This document shows positions 26,278 to 35,478 of a DNA stretch of 64,000 bases, one piece after another. Every line of letters begins with the position of its first letter. Position 1 is the first letter of the stretch. Location of the stretch: the NCBI RefSeq assembly GCF_900116615.1, contig NZ_FPBF01000008.1, forward strand, positions 52,098-116,097, written 5' to 3'. The position numbers were made by a program, and so were the translations under genes. The notes beneath the pieces are model-generated. The model had not been told where the DNA came from, did no database searches, and saw only the letters and a program-made list of their open reading frames with translations. The DNA comes from Algoriphagus locisalis (GTDB lineage: Bacteria; Bacteroidota; Bacteroidia; Cytophagales; Cyclobacteriaceae).

Positions 26278-27494
26278 TAGTCTTCCAGTTTCTCATATTG
26301 CAAAGAAGCCAAAATGAAAGGGCCAACACCTTTCGGGTCATTTACACGGATTTCCTCGCCCACATAGTATTCAAAAGATCCATCACGGTAAGGGTTTCCT
26401 CCTAAGCCAGCTACTCCACATACATTCGTCAAACTGACACTACCATCTGCATCTTCACGGACAAATTCAGCCAACATTCCTTCGTAAGCTTTCTTGCCAG
26501 CAGCTAGATCTTCCTGATCCAAATAGCCTTTTTCAGCCCCCTTCAAAAGGAAATAGGTAAACATTCCTGAGGCGGACGATTCCAGGTAATTGCCTTCGCG
26601 TGTGCCCTGATCGACGACTTGATACCAAACACCTTCTGGGGTTTGGTAGCGCTGGATTCCTTTGGCAAGTTTCTGGGCAATGGCAATGATATCATTTCTT
26701 TTTGGGTGATCCTGTGGAAGAAAATCCAGCACATCTACCAGCGCCATGGCAAACCAGCCTATGCTTCTTCCCCAATAATTCGTGGAAAGTCCTGTCTCAG
26801 GATCAGCCCATTTCTGTTCCTTGCTTTCGTCCCAGGCGTGATGAAAAAGTCCTGTCTCCTCACTATAGCCATACTTATCCATGACAATAATCTGATTTGC
26901 TACATCATCAAAAAGTGCCGGCTCGTCGAAAGTAGCCGCATATTGAGCCAAAAAAGGAGACCCCATGTAGATTCCGTCCAGCCACATCTGGTGAGGATAG
27001 ACTTTTTTATGCCAAAAACCACCCTCTTTATTTCTTGGATGGTTACGCATCTGATCGCGTAACTCTTCAATGGCAAGTTTATATTTCTCTTCCCCTGATT
27101 CCTCATAAAGATTGATCAGGAACTTACCTCCATTCACTCTATCAATATTAAAATCAGACTTTTTATAAGTCAGAATATTTCCCGCACTGTCCACCATGAA
27201 ATCCGCAAACTTCTTGGTGTAATCATAGAATCTTTGCTCGCCTTTTTGCTTCCAAACCAACTGCATGGAAGACATGATCAGGCCATGGGTATATTCCCAT
27301 TTTGGTTTTTTGTTGAAATCTAGGGTCCAGCCTTCCGGGTTTCGAGCGATTTCGGAGTCTGCCATCCAGATGGAATAGTCTTTTTTGGGAGAGATTTCTA
27401 CTTCTGCGCTTTCAGTAGATTTTTCGGCAGAGCAGCTAAGCAAAAGAGCACCTGAAAAGAGTGCTAATGAGGTGTATTTGAATAATTTAAGCAT
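26277..27494 (-). CDS. unsaturated rhamnogalacturonyl hydrolase, GH105 family, lipoprotein
   Basis: A 405-residue GH105 enzyme (YteR/YesR-like) with a lipoprotein signal (SGALLLSC, Cys21). The alpha6/alpha6-barrel carries KWEYTHGLIMSSMQLVWKQKG, HQMWLDGIYMGSPFLAQY (region of the catalytic Asp) and YWGRSIGWFAMALVDVL, with ESSASGMFTYFLLKG near the C-terminus. It hydrolyses the terminal unsaturated uronate left by pectate or rhamnogalacturonan lyases, delivering the substrate for KduI. It is probably periplasmic. It is the second gene of the operon, 41 bp after the DUF4861 gene. Confidence 0.93.
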   Translation of the reverse strand: MLKLFKYTSLALFSGALLLSCSAEKSTESAEVEISPKKDYSIWMADSEIARNPEGWTLDFNKKPKWEYTHGLIMSSMQLVWKQKGEQRFYDYTKKFADFMVDSAGNILTYKKSDFNIDRVNGGKFLINLYEESGEEKYKLAIEELRDQMRNHPRNKEGGFWHKKVYPHQMWLDGIYMGSPFLAQYAATFDEPALFDDVANQIIVMDKYGYSEETGLFHHAWDESKEQKWADPETGLSTNYWGRSIGWFAMALVDVLDFLPQDHPKRNDIIAIAQKLAKGIQRYQTPEGVWYQVVDQGTREGNYLESSASGMFTYFLLKGAEKGYLDQEDLAAGKKAYEGMLAEFVREDADGSVSLTNVCGVAGLGGNPYRDGSFEYYVGEEIRVNDPKGVGPFILASLQYEKLED

Positions 27495-27535
27495 CGCTTA
27501 TTTTGGGTTTACTTGTGACTTATATAAAGTAAATT

Positions 27536-28825
27536 TTACTTCACCAATATTTTGAGCGGATTCGAAAGCTTGACAATTTCCTCATCTAAATATTTTTTGA
27601 AATCCTCCTGAGAAGTGATTCCACCAGGCTCCTGCTCCCAAGCGGCTAGAAAATAATAGCTCATTTTCTTATCACTTGAATCAAAAACCAGAACATGGGA
27701 AAGCTCATCTTCAGTGATTTCTTTTAGTTTACCTACTGGATAAATCACCGCAATACCCAGGTTATCTCCTGCCAAACTTTGTGGACCGTAGGTGGCGATG
27801 TAGCCATAATCCAAGTCCGTATCACTGACTAGTAATTCCCCTTTAGGGTCCTTAATCAAACCCGTTGCGAAATTTTCAATTGTATTCGTGGACTCCAAAT
27901 CCATTCTGGAAAGGCTGGTTCCTGAGTGAATTGAGATATTAGCTAAAATATCCGTTTTGCCAGATGGCAAATCCCAGCCATAATACTTGGTCATGACGGA
28001 GGAGTAAACCGGACCGTTGGTACTAATCTCAGCATATAAACTATCGGTCACATCCACTCTTCTAGCTTTTCCATCTTCCCAAGTGGCGATACTTCCGAGT
28101 CCCAAGGTCTTACCCACCTTTAGCACATCCATACCCCAATCGGCAGGCTCATGATAGGAATCAAAACCATCTTGACCCACATCTTGCAAGACTGGATTTT
28201 TCACCTTTTTCCCAAAAACGTCAATGCCATTTCTCCAATCCAGATAAAAACGATATCCTACCAGATCAGACTCCCACCCTGGCCCTTCGTATCGAATAAA
28301 CCAAGAATGATCGGTGTGCTCAGCTGGAACATGCAGTGAATCTACATTCTCAAAATGCCCGCCTATATATTCACGGTCTTTGAATTCTCCCCCGAACTTA
28401 TGAGACAGTTCTGCTTGAGTAAGTTTTGGGTAATTAGGAGCGGAAAGATCAGGTGAAGCCTGCACTTCTATATCAAGCTTTTGATTTGCCCCAATGGTAG
28501 GCAGGACGAAAACCAGTCCTTTATCGGTACCTTTTTTATTTAACTGTGAAGAAATCTCTTCCTCCCCCAAAAATACCCGAAAGCTCATATCTTGCTTCGA
28601 GTCAAATTTCTCTTCTAAATCTTCAAGGCTGATAACGACCATCTCACTGCTTCTCTCTAAAGACAGGGTATTCTCCACAGAAAATCGAAAAGATTCAGGT
28701 GAATCCTCCGAGTTTTCATTTTTCTTCTCTTGTGTACAACTTAATGCAACAACTAGTACAAAACCATGAATTAGATACAAAAACAGTGGTTTCGACTTAC
28801 TGGATATTTTGGGCTGTATTATCAT
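27536..28825 (-). CDS. DUF4861 family lipoprotein
   Basis: About 429 residues from the ATG at 28825; the longer frame would need a TTG. The signal peptide ends in VLVVALSC (Cys30). The body matches the DUF4861 pattern as recalled: SHKFGGEFKDREYIGG, HTDHSWFIRYEGPGWESDLVGYR, YLDWRNGIDVFGK, DSYHEPADWGMDVLKVG and NGPVYSSVMTKYYGW. The invariant Asp, His and Trp residues suggest an enzyme rather than a passive binder, but no mechanism is assigned. DUF4861 genes recur in pectin loci. It is first in the degradation operon, behind a LacI-type operator. Confidence 0.82.
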   Translation of the reverse strand: MIIQPKISSKSKPLFLYLIHGFVLVVALSCTQEKKNENSEDSPESFRFSVENTLSLERSSEMVVISLEDLEEKFDSKQDMSFRVFLGEEEISSQLNKKGTDKGLVFVLPTIGANQKLDIEVQASPDLSAPNYPKLTQAELSHKFGGEFKDREYIGGHFENVDSLHVPAEHTDHSWFIRYEGPGWESDLVGYRFYLDWRNGIDVFGKKVKNPVLQDVGQDGFDSYHEPADWGMDVLKVGKTLGLGSIATWEDGKARRVDVTDSLYAEISTNGPVYSSVMTKYYGWDLPSGKTDILANISIHSGTSLSRMDLESTNTIENFATGLIKDPKGELLVSDTDLDYGYIATYGPQSLAGDNLGIAVIYPVGKLKEITEDELSHVLVFDSSDKKMSYYFLAAWEQEPGGITSQEDFKKYLDEEIVKLSNPLKILVK

Positions 28826-28903
28826 TAGTAGTCTTAAAATCAATAAAATACATAATTAAACAACTTGGTATTATGAATTCAAAAGCTTACTCATCCTTGC
28901 CGT

Positions 28904-28923
28904 TTGAGCAATCGATTGCATAT
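28904..28923. promoter_or_regulatory. LacI-family operator, DUF4861/GH105 operon
   Basis: TTGAGCAATCGATTGCATAT keeps the full AGCAATCGATTGC core of the uxaA palindrome. It lies about 80 bp upstream of the minus-strand DUF4861 start. On the minus strand TAATATGC overlaps one arm as a possible degenerate -7 element. Confidence 0.8.
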
Positions 28924-29079
28924 TAAAAATAAATTAAATAAAAAAAAATTTTTAAGGGGTATTATTCTTCTTTTTAAACATTAAAAGGCTATTTACATTC
29001 TAGATACAAAATACTAGTTCGCCAAAACAAAATAAACGATTGAGACTATCGGTATTTGATTTTCAAAATTAATACTATA

Positions 29080-29099
29080 TTGCGCAAACGATTACATAG
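29080..29099. promoter_or_regulatory. LacI-family operator, kduI-kduD-lacI-uxaB operon
   Basis: TTGCGCAAACGATTACATAG ends 6 bp before the kduI ATG. A candidate Bacteroidota promoter precedes it: TTTG at 29055-29058 and TATATTGC at 29076-29083 with 17-bp spacing. The operator overlaps the -7 box, so repressor binding should block transcription, including that of its own gene. Confidence 0.75.
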
Positions 29100-29105
29100 A
29101 CCCTT

Positions 29106-29945
29106 ATGAGTATATCTATTCAAACCCGGTATTCATCACACCCGGAAGACTTCAGTATGTATGCGACCCAAGAGATTCGCGAAAAATTTTTACTAGAAGA
29201 AATTTTCATCCCCAACCAAATCACAGGAGTGTACACAATGGAAGATCGGCTGATCGTAGGCGGCATCCATCCTGTAGATCAACCCGTCCATCTGGAAACG
29301 ATCGATCAACTGAAAGCTCCATATTTCTTGGAACGTCGTGAGATCGGTATCATAAACGTAGGTGATCAATGCACCATTGAGGTGGATGGAGAATCAATTA
29401 GTCTTGGTCGTAAAGAAGCGCTTTACATAGGCAAAGGCATTCAAAAGGTCATCTTTCACCCTGCTGCTGAAGGCAAGGCATTATTATATTTCAATTCTGC
29501 ACCTGCCCACAGCTCCTACCCGACGCGAAAAATCACACAAGAAGATGCTGAAGTGGTCACACTAGGGTCTTTGGAAAACTCCAATCATAGGACCATCTAT
29601 AAACTCTTGGTAAATTCTGTAGTGAAGACCTGCCAATTGCAAATGGGAATGACAGAGTTGAAGCCAGGCTCTGTATGGAATACTATGCCTGCGCACGTGC
29701 ACGACCGCAGAATGGAGGCTTATTTCTATTTCGATCTAAAAGAAGAAAATGTAGTTTCACATTATATTGGCGCTCCAGATGAGACTAGACATATTTGGAT
29801 GAAAAATCATCAAGCGGTGATCTCTCCAGTTTGGTCTATCCACAGCGGAGCAGGCACCTCCAATTATACTTTTATCTGGGGAATGGCAGGTGAAAACATG
29901 GACTATGGAGACATGGATATGGTAAAGCCAGCCGAATTACGATAA
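29106..29945 (+). CDS. kduI: 5-dehydro-4-deoxy-D-glucuronate isomerase
   Basis: A 279-residue cupin-type isomerase of the family's standard length. Zinc ligands are visible in PAHVHDRRMEAYFYF (His197, His199, Glu204), with the fourth His expected near residue 246. It converts 4-deoxy-L-threo-5-hexosulose uronate, formed from the unsaturated uronate released by GH105, into 3-deoxy-D-glycero-2,5-hexodiulosonate. It is cytoplasmic. It is the first gene of a four-gene operon, 10 bp before kduD, behind a promoter-overlapping LacI-type operator. Confidence 0.96.
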   Translation: MSISIQTRYSSHPEDFSMYATQEIREKFLLEEIFIPNQITGVYTMEDRLIVGGIHPVDQPVHLETIDQLKAPYFLERREIGIINVGDQCTIEVDGESISLGRKEALYIGKGIQKVIFHPAAEGKALLYFNSAPAHSSYPTRKITQEDAEVVTLGSLENSNHRTIYKLLVNSVVKTCQLQMGMTELKPGSVWNTMPAHVHDRRMEAYFYFDLKEENVVSHYIGAPDETRHIWMKNHQAVISPVWSIHSGAGTSNYTFIWGMAGENMDYGDMDMVKPAELR

Positions 29946-29955
29946 CACAATAATC

Positions 29956-30741
29956 ATGAAACCAAATTTTGAACTAAAAGGCAAAATTGCTCTCGTCACT
30001 GGAGCAACTCACGGACTTGGTATGGCTATGGCGAAAGCTTTGGCTCATCAAGGCGCTACCTTGGTCATTAACGGCCATACACCTTCCAAGATGGAGGCTG
30101 CCATTGAAGCATATGCCGCTGAAAATATAGTAGCTCATCCGTATTTATTTGATGTAAGTGACTCAAAAGCTGTTAATACAGCCATCTCTAAAATAGAGGC
30201 AGAAATCGGTGATATAGACATTTTGGTGAATAACGCAGGCATGATCCAGCGGACACCGGCATTAGAAATGGAGCCAGAAGACTTCCGTAAAGTAATAGAC
30301 ATAGACCTTGTCTCTCCCTTTATTGTATCGCAGCGAGTAGCCAAGACCATGGTAAAAAATGGGAGTGGGAAAATCATCAACATTTGCTCCATGATGAGCG
30401 AGCTCGGCCGTAACACGGTAAGTGCCTATGCAGCTGCAAAGGGTGGTTTGAAAATGCTGACTAGAAACCTGGCCACTGAATGGGCGAAATATAACATTCA
30501 GGTGAATGGTATCGGTCCAGGCTATTTTGCTACCGAACAAACCGCTCCGATCAGGGTGGATGGACATCCTTTTAACGACTTTATTGTCAACAGAACTCCT
30601 GCGGGAAGATGGGGAGACCCAGACGACCTTGGAGGAACTGTAGTTTTCCTTGCCAGTCCAGCTAGTAACTTCATCAACGGACAAATCATTTATGTAGATG
30701 GTGGTATATTGGCCACAATAGGAAAGCCAATCGGAGAATAG
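29956..30741 (+). CDS. kduD: 2-deoxy-D-gluconate 3-dehydrogenase / diketogluconate reductase (SDR)
   Basis: A 261-residue short-chain dehydrogenase. The cofactor motif is TGATHGLGMA (residues 16-25), followed by NNAG (92-95) and the catalytic set Ser145, Tyr158 and Lys162 (SAYAAAKGG). It reduces 3-deoxy-D-glycero-2,5-hexodiulosonate to 2-keto-3-deoxygluconate, where it meets the UxaB/UxaA branch. It is placed directly after kduI, so the SDR is almost certainly KduD rather than a generic family member. Confidence 0.95.
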   Translation: MKPNFELKGKIALVTGATHGLGMAMAKALAHQGATLVINGHTPSKMEAAIEAYAAENIVAHPYLFDVSDSKAVNTAISKIEAEIGDIDILVNNAGMIQRTPALEMEPEDFRKVIDIDLVSPFIVSQRVAKTMVKNGSGKIINICSMMSELGRNTVSAYAAAKGGLKMLTRNLATEWAKYNIQVNGIGPGYFATEQTAPIRVDGHPFNDFIVNRTPAGRWGDPDDLGGTVVFLASPASNFINGQIIYVDGGILATIGKPIGE

Positions 30742-30781
30742 TTATTTTAGCTTTTGAACCAGTAAACCCAACCTAGAGGCA

Positions 30782-31816
30782 ATGAAAAACGGTAAAGCCA
30801 CCATTCATGATATCGCTGAAAAGCTACAGGTAACAGCTTCGACTGTTTCAAGAGCATTGAATAACAACCCAAGGATCTCGGACGCCACAAAGAAAAAAGT
30901 ATTAAAGGCGGCCAAAGAACTCAATTACCAGCCTAATAACATTGCTTCAGCACTCAGAAGTGGGAAAAGCAGACTGATCGGAGTAGTGGTTCCTACTGCA
31001 AATCGAAACTTCTTTTCTTCTGTAATCCGTGGGATAGAGGAAATCGCAAATTCCTTTAACTATAAGGTGGTGATTTCTCAGTCATATGATGACTATGAGA
31101 AAGAAATGCAGACGATTGAAGCGCTGCTGAATGTACAGGTGGATGGAGTAATTGCTTCAATCGGCAAAACCACCGAGAATGTAGATCACTTTAAGAAAAT
31201 CCTCAAGAAAGGAATTCCTCTAGTTTTATTCGATCGAGTTACAAATGAACTTGATGTAAGTCAGGTGGTAATCGATGATTATTTTGGGGCTTTCCAAGCC
31301 ACGGAGCACTTGATCAAAGAGGGCTGTAAACGCATCGTTCATTTTACGAGTTCTCAAAATATCAATATCTATAAGGAGCGTAAAAGAGGCTATGAAGATG
31401 CCTTGTTGAAGCATGGAATTGCTGTTGACCCAGAATTGATCAGATTCAGTAAGCTGCAGCTAGAAGATGGACGTGCCACTATGCAGGAGGTGATCGATGA
31501 GAAAACCTCCTTTGACGCAGTATTTTCTGCTTCAGATTATTCCATCATGGGTGCCATGCAGGTCTTGAAGGAAAATGGCTATAAACTTCCACAAGATGTG
31601 AAATTGGTTGGATTTGGAGACGAACCGTTTACTTCTTTCACCGAACCAACGCTTACAACCGTGAATCAAAAAAGTATTCCAATGGGGAATATCACTGCAG
31701 AAACCTTTTTTGAAATCCTAAATCAAAAGGATCAAACCAATATAATCTCCAAGAAAACTATCCTGAAACCAGAGCTGATCATTCGCAATTCTTCACTCAA
31801 CCAAGAAAACATATAA
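30782..31816 (+). CDS. LacI-family transcriptional regulator of pectin catabolism
   Basis: A 344-residue LacI/GalR protein. The N-terminal helix-turn-helix is ATIHDIAEKLQVTASTVSRAL (residues 5-25), with the hinge helix NNIASALRSGKS near 50-62. A periplasmic-binding-like effector domain follows (VVVPTANRNFFSSVIRGIE to TEPTLTTVNQK). Its operon carries a LacI-type palindrome, and matching sites lie before uxaA, SusC and the DUF4861 operon, so it is the likely regulator of all of them. The effector is probably a uronate intermediate such as 2-keto-3-deoxygluconate, galacturonate or an upstream product; this is inference. Confidence 0.94.
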   Translation: MKNGKATIHDIAEKLQVTASTVSRALNNNPRISDATKKKVLKAAKELNYQPNNIASALRSGKSRLIGVVVPTANRNFFSSVIRGIEEIANSFNYKVVISQSYDDYEKEMQTIEALLNVQVDGVIASIGKTTENVDHFKKILKKGIPLVLFDRVTNELDVSQVVIDDYFGAFQATEHLIKEGCKRIVHFTSSQNINIYKERKRGYEDALLKHGIAVDPELIRFSKLQLEDGRATMQEVIDEKTSFDAVFSASDYSIMGAMQVLKENGYKLPQDVKLVGFGDEPFTSFTEPTLTTVNQKSIPMGNITAETFFEILNQKDQTNIISKKTILKPELIIRNSSLNQENI

Positions 31817-31839
31817 GCTCTCCGACCTTTTACCATACT

Positions 31840-33243
31840 ATGAAACCTCTTAGTCGATCTGCAATAACAACCACACCACGCCCAGTTAAAATCCTTCAAT
31901 TCGGAAATGGAAATTTCCTAAGAGGTTTTACTGATTGGATGACTGAAAAATCAAACGAAGCCAATGTGTTTGATGGGGATATTCACATCGTACAAGTTCA
32001 CAGCAAGTCTGGCAACAATCCTATGAAAGACCAAGACTGTCTTTTCCATGTGATAGAGCAAGGGTTGAAAAAAGGAGAATTGGTTCAGGAATCGAAGCTT
32101 GTCACCTGCGTAGCAGGAATTACGAATGTTTTTGAAGAATATGAAGAATACCTAAAACTGGGAGAAAATCCGGATTTAAGATTTGTCGTTTCAAATACCA
32201 CAGAAGCCGGAATTGTTTTTGATCAGACAGATCACTCAGCAGACAGCATATCCAAAACTTTCCCTGGAAAGCTAACTGCATTACTCTATCACAGGTTTAA
32301 AACATTCAAAGGTGATGCTTCAAAAGGACTGATTTTTCTTCCCTGCGAATTGATTGAAGGCAATGGTGATGCCCTAAAAGAATGCATACAGAAATACATT
32401 TCCTTCTGGAAGTTACCGGCAGAGTTTTCTGAATGGATTGATTGGAAAAATATTTTCTGTAACACCTTAGTAGATAGAATTGTCCCTGGATTCCCTAAAG
32501 GATCCATAGATGAGATTCAGGAGAAACTAGGTTACAAAGATGAGATGGCTGTGATGGTGGAGCCTTATCATTTCTGGGCTATCGAAGAAGTTGCGACTGT
32601 TAAGGAAGAATTCCCGCTGGATAAAGCTGGACTCAATGTGAAATTCGTGGATAATCTTGCTCCTTTTCGCACGCAAAAGGTAAGAATTCTAAATGGTGGC
32701 CATACTTCCATGGTGCCTTATGCTTATCTAAAAGGATTGAGAACTGTAAGGGAATCTGTTGAAAATCCGGAAATCGGAGCTTTTTTGAAAGAAGCGATTT
32801 ACGAGGAAATCATCCCTACACTTGATATGCCTCAAGAGGAATTGGAACAATTTGCAAATGATGTGTTAGAGCGATTCGCTAATCCATTTATCGTGCATGA
32901 ATTAAAGTCCATCGCACTGAACAGTATTTCCAAATTCAAAGTGCGGGTACTACCTTCTTTACTCGCTTATTATGAGTTGAAAAAGGTGTGGCCAGAAAAA
33001 TTAACCCTTTCATTTGCTGCTCTTCTGGTGTTTTACAAAGGAAATTACAACGGGGTAGAAACTCCGGTAAACGACAATCCTACGCTAATGGCTGAATTCA
33101 AGTCAGCTTGGAAACTTGATTCTACTATGGAAACTGTAGAGAAATTACTGAGTGAGAGATCTTACTGGGGTGAGGACTTAAGAGGCCATGAGGGACTGGT
33201 AGAAGCTGTATCAGGAGCTGTAGACCAACTTCTACAAGCTTAG
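31840..33243 (+). CDS. uxaB: tagaturonate reductase (altronate oxidoreductase)
   Basis: A 467-residue member of the mannitol/fructuronate/tagaturonate reductase family. The N-terminal NAD-binding segment is ILQFGNGNFLRGFTDWM, with VVSNTTEAGIVFD in the middle and the catalytic-domain helix around FRTQKVRILNGGHTSM (Lys and His). UxaB length and the GNFLRGF signature separate it from MtlD. It reduces D-tagaturonate to D-altronate, the substrate of UxaA. It is the last gene of the kdu operon, 23 bp after the regulator, and a strong terminator follows. Confidence 0.93.
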   Translation: MKPLSRSAITTTPRPVKILQFGNGNFLRGFTDWMTEKSNEANVFDGDIHIVQVHSKSGNNPMKDQDCLFHVIEQGLKKGELVQESKLVTCVAGITNVFEEYEEYLKLGENPDLRFVVSNTTEAGIVFDQTDHSADSISKTFPGKLTALLYHRFKTFKGDASKGLIFLPCELIEGNGDALKECIQKYISFWKLPAEFSEWIDWKNIFCNTLVDRIVPGFPKGSIDEIQEKLGYKDEMAVMVEPYHFWAIEEVATVKEEFPLDKAGLNVKFVDNLAPFRTQKVRILNGGHTSMVPYAYLKGLRTVRESVENPEIGAFLKEAIYEEIIPTLDMPQEELEQFANDVLERFANPFIVHELKSIALNSISKFKVRVLPSLLAYYELKKVWPEKLTLSFAALLVFYKGNYNGVETPVNDNPTLMAEFKSAWKLDSTMETVEKLLSERSYWGEDLRGHEGLVEAVSGAVDQLLQA

Positions 33244-33292
33244 CATCCTCTAAATTTAGGGCTGTCAGATTTAAGGCTCTATTTATATTAAG

Positions 33293-33333
33293 AGGAAAGG
33301 GAAAGCACTAGTTATGCTTTCCTTTTCTTTTTA
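33293..33333 (+). terminator. rho-independent terminator after uxaB
   Basis: The stem GGAAAGCA / TGCTTTCC (33300-33307 and 33315-33322) with a 7-nt loop is followed by a T-rich run. It ends the kduI-kduD-lacI-uxaB operon. The A-rich left flank may let it act on the convergent GH43 transcript too. Confidence 0.85.
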
Positions 33334-33343
33334 GTGGCAGTTC

Positions 33344-34483
33344 TTATAATGGCATATCCTGTGGTGTAGTCGTCGGCCCATGGACTACCAAAGTACCGTC
33401 AGATTTGATTTCCATTTTATCCAGAAACACTACGCGCTCCTGTCCGGATTCTTTGGTACGACCATGATAAACACAATACATGTCTCCATTATCCATGAAA
33501 ACAATGTTATTGTGACCAGTGCCAGTCACCTGCCCGCCTTTGTGCGTGTTGAGTTCCAAAACAGGATTATTCGCCGCTTTGGTAAATGGACCTAGTGGAC
33601 TCTTGGAAGTAGCGTAACCAACCGCATAATTTTCACCAGCATAATAGTTGCTGGAATACATCATGTAATAGATATCCTCATGTTTGAAGATCACAGATCC
33701 TTCTGTCCATCTTCTATTGATTTCCTGCTTGGTGACTGATCTGCTTTCCCACTCAGCTTGTGCATCATCCATTTTCAAAGGAGGACGCAGGCATAATACA
33801 GGCTCGCCGATTACTCCCGAGAAATCAGGCTTCAGCTCCACTCCATACACCCAGCTTTCTTCTATTTCATCATACCAGCCTTTTTCTTTGGCCCAATCTG
33901 CCACTTCACTTTCCACAGGATGCTTGTAGCATGCCCGTGAATAATAGAGGTAATATTTCCCATTTTCCCAATAGACATTCGCATCAATAATTGGATAGCC
34001 AGGATCAAAAACAGGCTTGTCATACATTTCAGTAAAAGGTCCAGTCGGACTATCAGATTCTGCCACTCCAATCATGAAATTTTCCTCTTCGATTGTTGGA
34101 TTGACTTTCCACTGGGCACTGAAAAACATGTAATATTTTCCCTCAATTTTATAGACTTCCGGCGCCCAGAAGAATTTACTTGCCCAGCTTTCTTCCGTGT
34201 TGCCCTGATAGACTTGCCCTTCAAATTCCCAATTAGTTAGATTTTTGGAAGAATAAGCAGCAAAACCATCTTTTGCTCCACCACCTGTTCCGTACATGTA
34301 ATACTTTCCTTCACCATCATTCAATATAAATGGATCGCCAAATGCAACATCCAAAGGGTTGGAATACGATTCTTGAACAGATGTATCAGATGATATCTCT
34401 TGCTTATTTTCTTTGGTACCACAGGACACTAAACCAATCAAAAAAAGTAATATAACTCCAATATAATTAAGTGAAATTTTCAT
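33344..34483 (-). CDS. glycoside hydrolase, GH43-like, lipoprotein
   Basis: About 379 residues from the ATG at 34483; 34495 is the alternative. The lipoprotein signal ends in FLIGLVSC (Cys21). A single five-bladed propeller carries the GH43 acids in AFGDPFIL (base), YPIIDANVYWENGKYYLYY (modulator) and RRWTEGSVIFKH (acid Glu). No C-terminal sandwich is present, unlike the GH43 at 23.7 kb. It probably removes arabinose or related side chains. It is convergent with uxaB and lies outside the main operons. No LacI-type operator was seen upstream, so its regulation may differ. Confidence 0.9.
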   Translation of the reverse strand: MKISLNYIGVILLFLIGLVSCGTKENKQEISSDTSVQESYSNPLDVAFGDPFILNDGEGKYYMYGTGGGAKDGFAAYSSKNLTNWEFEGQVYQGNTEESWASKFFWAPEVYKIEGKYYMFFSAQWKVNPTIEEENFMIGVAESDSPTGPFTEMYDKPVFDPGYPIIDANVYWENGKYYLYYSRACYKHPVESEVADWAKEKGWYDEIEESWVYGVELKPDFSGVIGEPVLCLRPPLKMDDAQAEWESRSVTKQEINRRWTEGSVIFKHEDIYYMMYSSNYYAGENYAVGYATSKSPLGPFTKAANNPVLELNTHKGGQVTGTGHNNIVFMDNGDMYCVYHGRTKESGQERVVFLDKMEIKSDGTLVVHGPTTTPQDMPL

Positions 34484-34641
34484 GACTTGATACATTTTTC
34501 TCTTTCTAAACTGCCAAAGTACATTCTTTTGGTAAAAATGGATTGTTATTAGGTAAGAAAGCAGATAAAAAGCTCAAAATAGAATTTATTTTACCAAAGG
34601 GTGCTTGACTAAATTTCAAAAAAAACCCAATTATTTTCATA

Positions 34642-35337
34642 TCAGTTTTTCAGACACCTACAAGAAACGCCAGTATTTTTCGCATTATCAACCGCACCAA
34701 AACCTTCTCCCGAAGCAGAAAGTATGTACAGCCATGCACTATTGGAGTTTATTTCAGAACTACTCCAATAATATGTATACCTTCCAACCGATTGTGAGAA
34801 ATTCCCAACAGCATCTCTCCATTCGACTGGATATGCAGAAAACCCACTTGAATTAGTAGCACCTTTATTTGGTAGATTCCATTTTGTTGTAGCTTTCATA
34901 TTTCCACCAGCTATTTCCTTTCCACCAAGGGCAACTAAAAGTTTGTCCCAATCTGCATTTGATGGTATCTTCCATCCATCTGGACACAACGGCTGGGGAT
35001 CTGAGATTGCAAACCAATTATATATATAGCCATATACAGCAACAGAATCCTTTTGCAAATTTAATTGGCTAAATGTCCCTCTTTCTTGAGCCCAACTTTG
35101 ATACCATGCATCTAGGTCTTCACCATTAAATAAGTTTAGATTATACCTGAGATTCTCAGCAAACCAAGTCTGATCAGCGATAGTGATAATTTTATATTGA
35201 TTCCCATCTCTTTCATCAACCATAAAACTATATTCTGGCAAAGGAATTTCCAGGTCGGGCTGTGGCTCATTTTCTTCCATTGGACATCCTAAAAGCCCGA
35301 CTAAAGAAAAGATTAGAAAATAAATTGCTTTTTTCAT
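34642..35337 (-). CDS. FISUMP-domain lipoprotein
   Basis: A 231-residue lipoprotein (FSLVGLLGC, Cys18) with the Fibrobacter succinogenes major paralogous domain: DGNQYKIITIADQTWFAENLRYN, VYGYIYNWFAIS, LCPDGWKIPSNADWDKLLVALGG and a terminal YYWSSSE ... VSCRCLK. The domain is widespread in Bacteroidota cell-surface proteins, and its function is unknown. It stands alone, with a 158-bp gap before the GH43 gene and 141 bp after the M90 peptidase. No operon partner is evident. Confidence 0.88.
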   Translation of the reverse strand: MKKAIYFLIFSLVGLLGCPMEENEPQPDLEIPLPEYSFMVDERDGNQYKIITIADQTWFAENLRYNLNLFNGEDLDAWYQSWAQERGTFSQLNLQKDSVAVYGYIYNWFAISDPQPLCPDGWKIPSNADWDKLLVALGGKEIAGGNMKATTKWNLPNKGATNSSGFSAYPVEWRDAVGNFSQSVGRYTYYWSSSEINSNSAWLYILSASGEGFGAVDNAKNTGVSCRCLKN

Positions 35338-35478
35338 GACTGAGATTGCCGTTTAATAAAACAAAATACAACTTTAATTGAAGAATTTCTATAATAAAAA
35401 GGAAACTTAGATTTCGGTAGGTAATGGAAAGAATTCCTCTTACTTCCTAAAAATCAAATAATTCAGTTTAAAAGAGTA

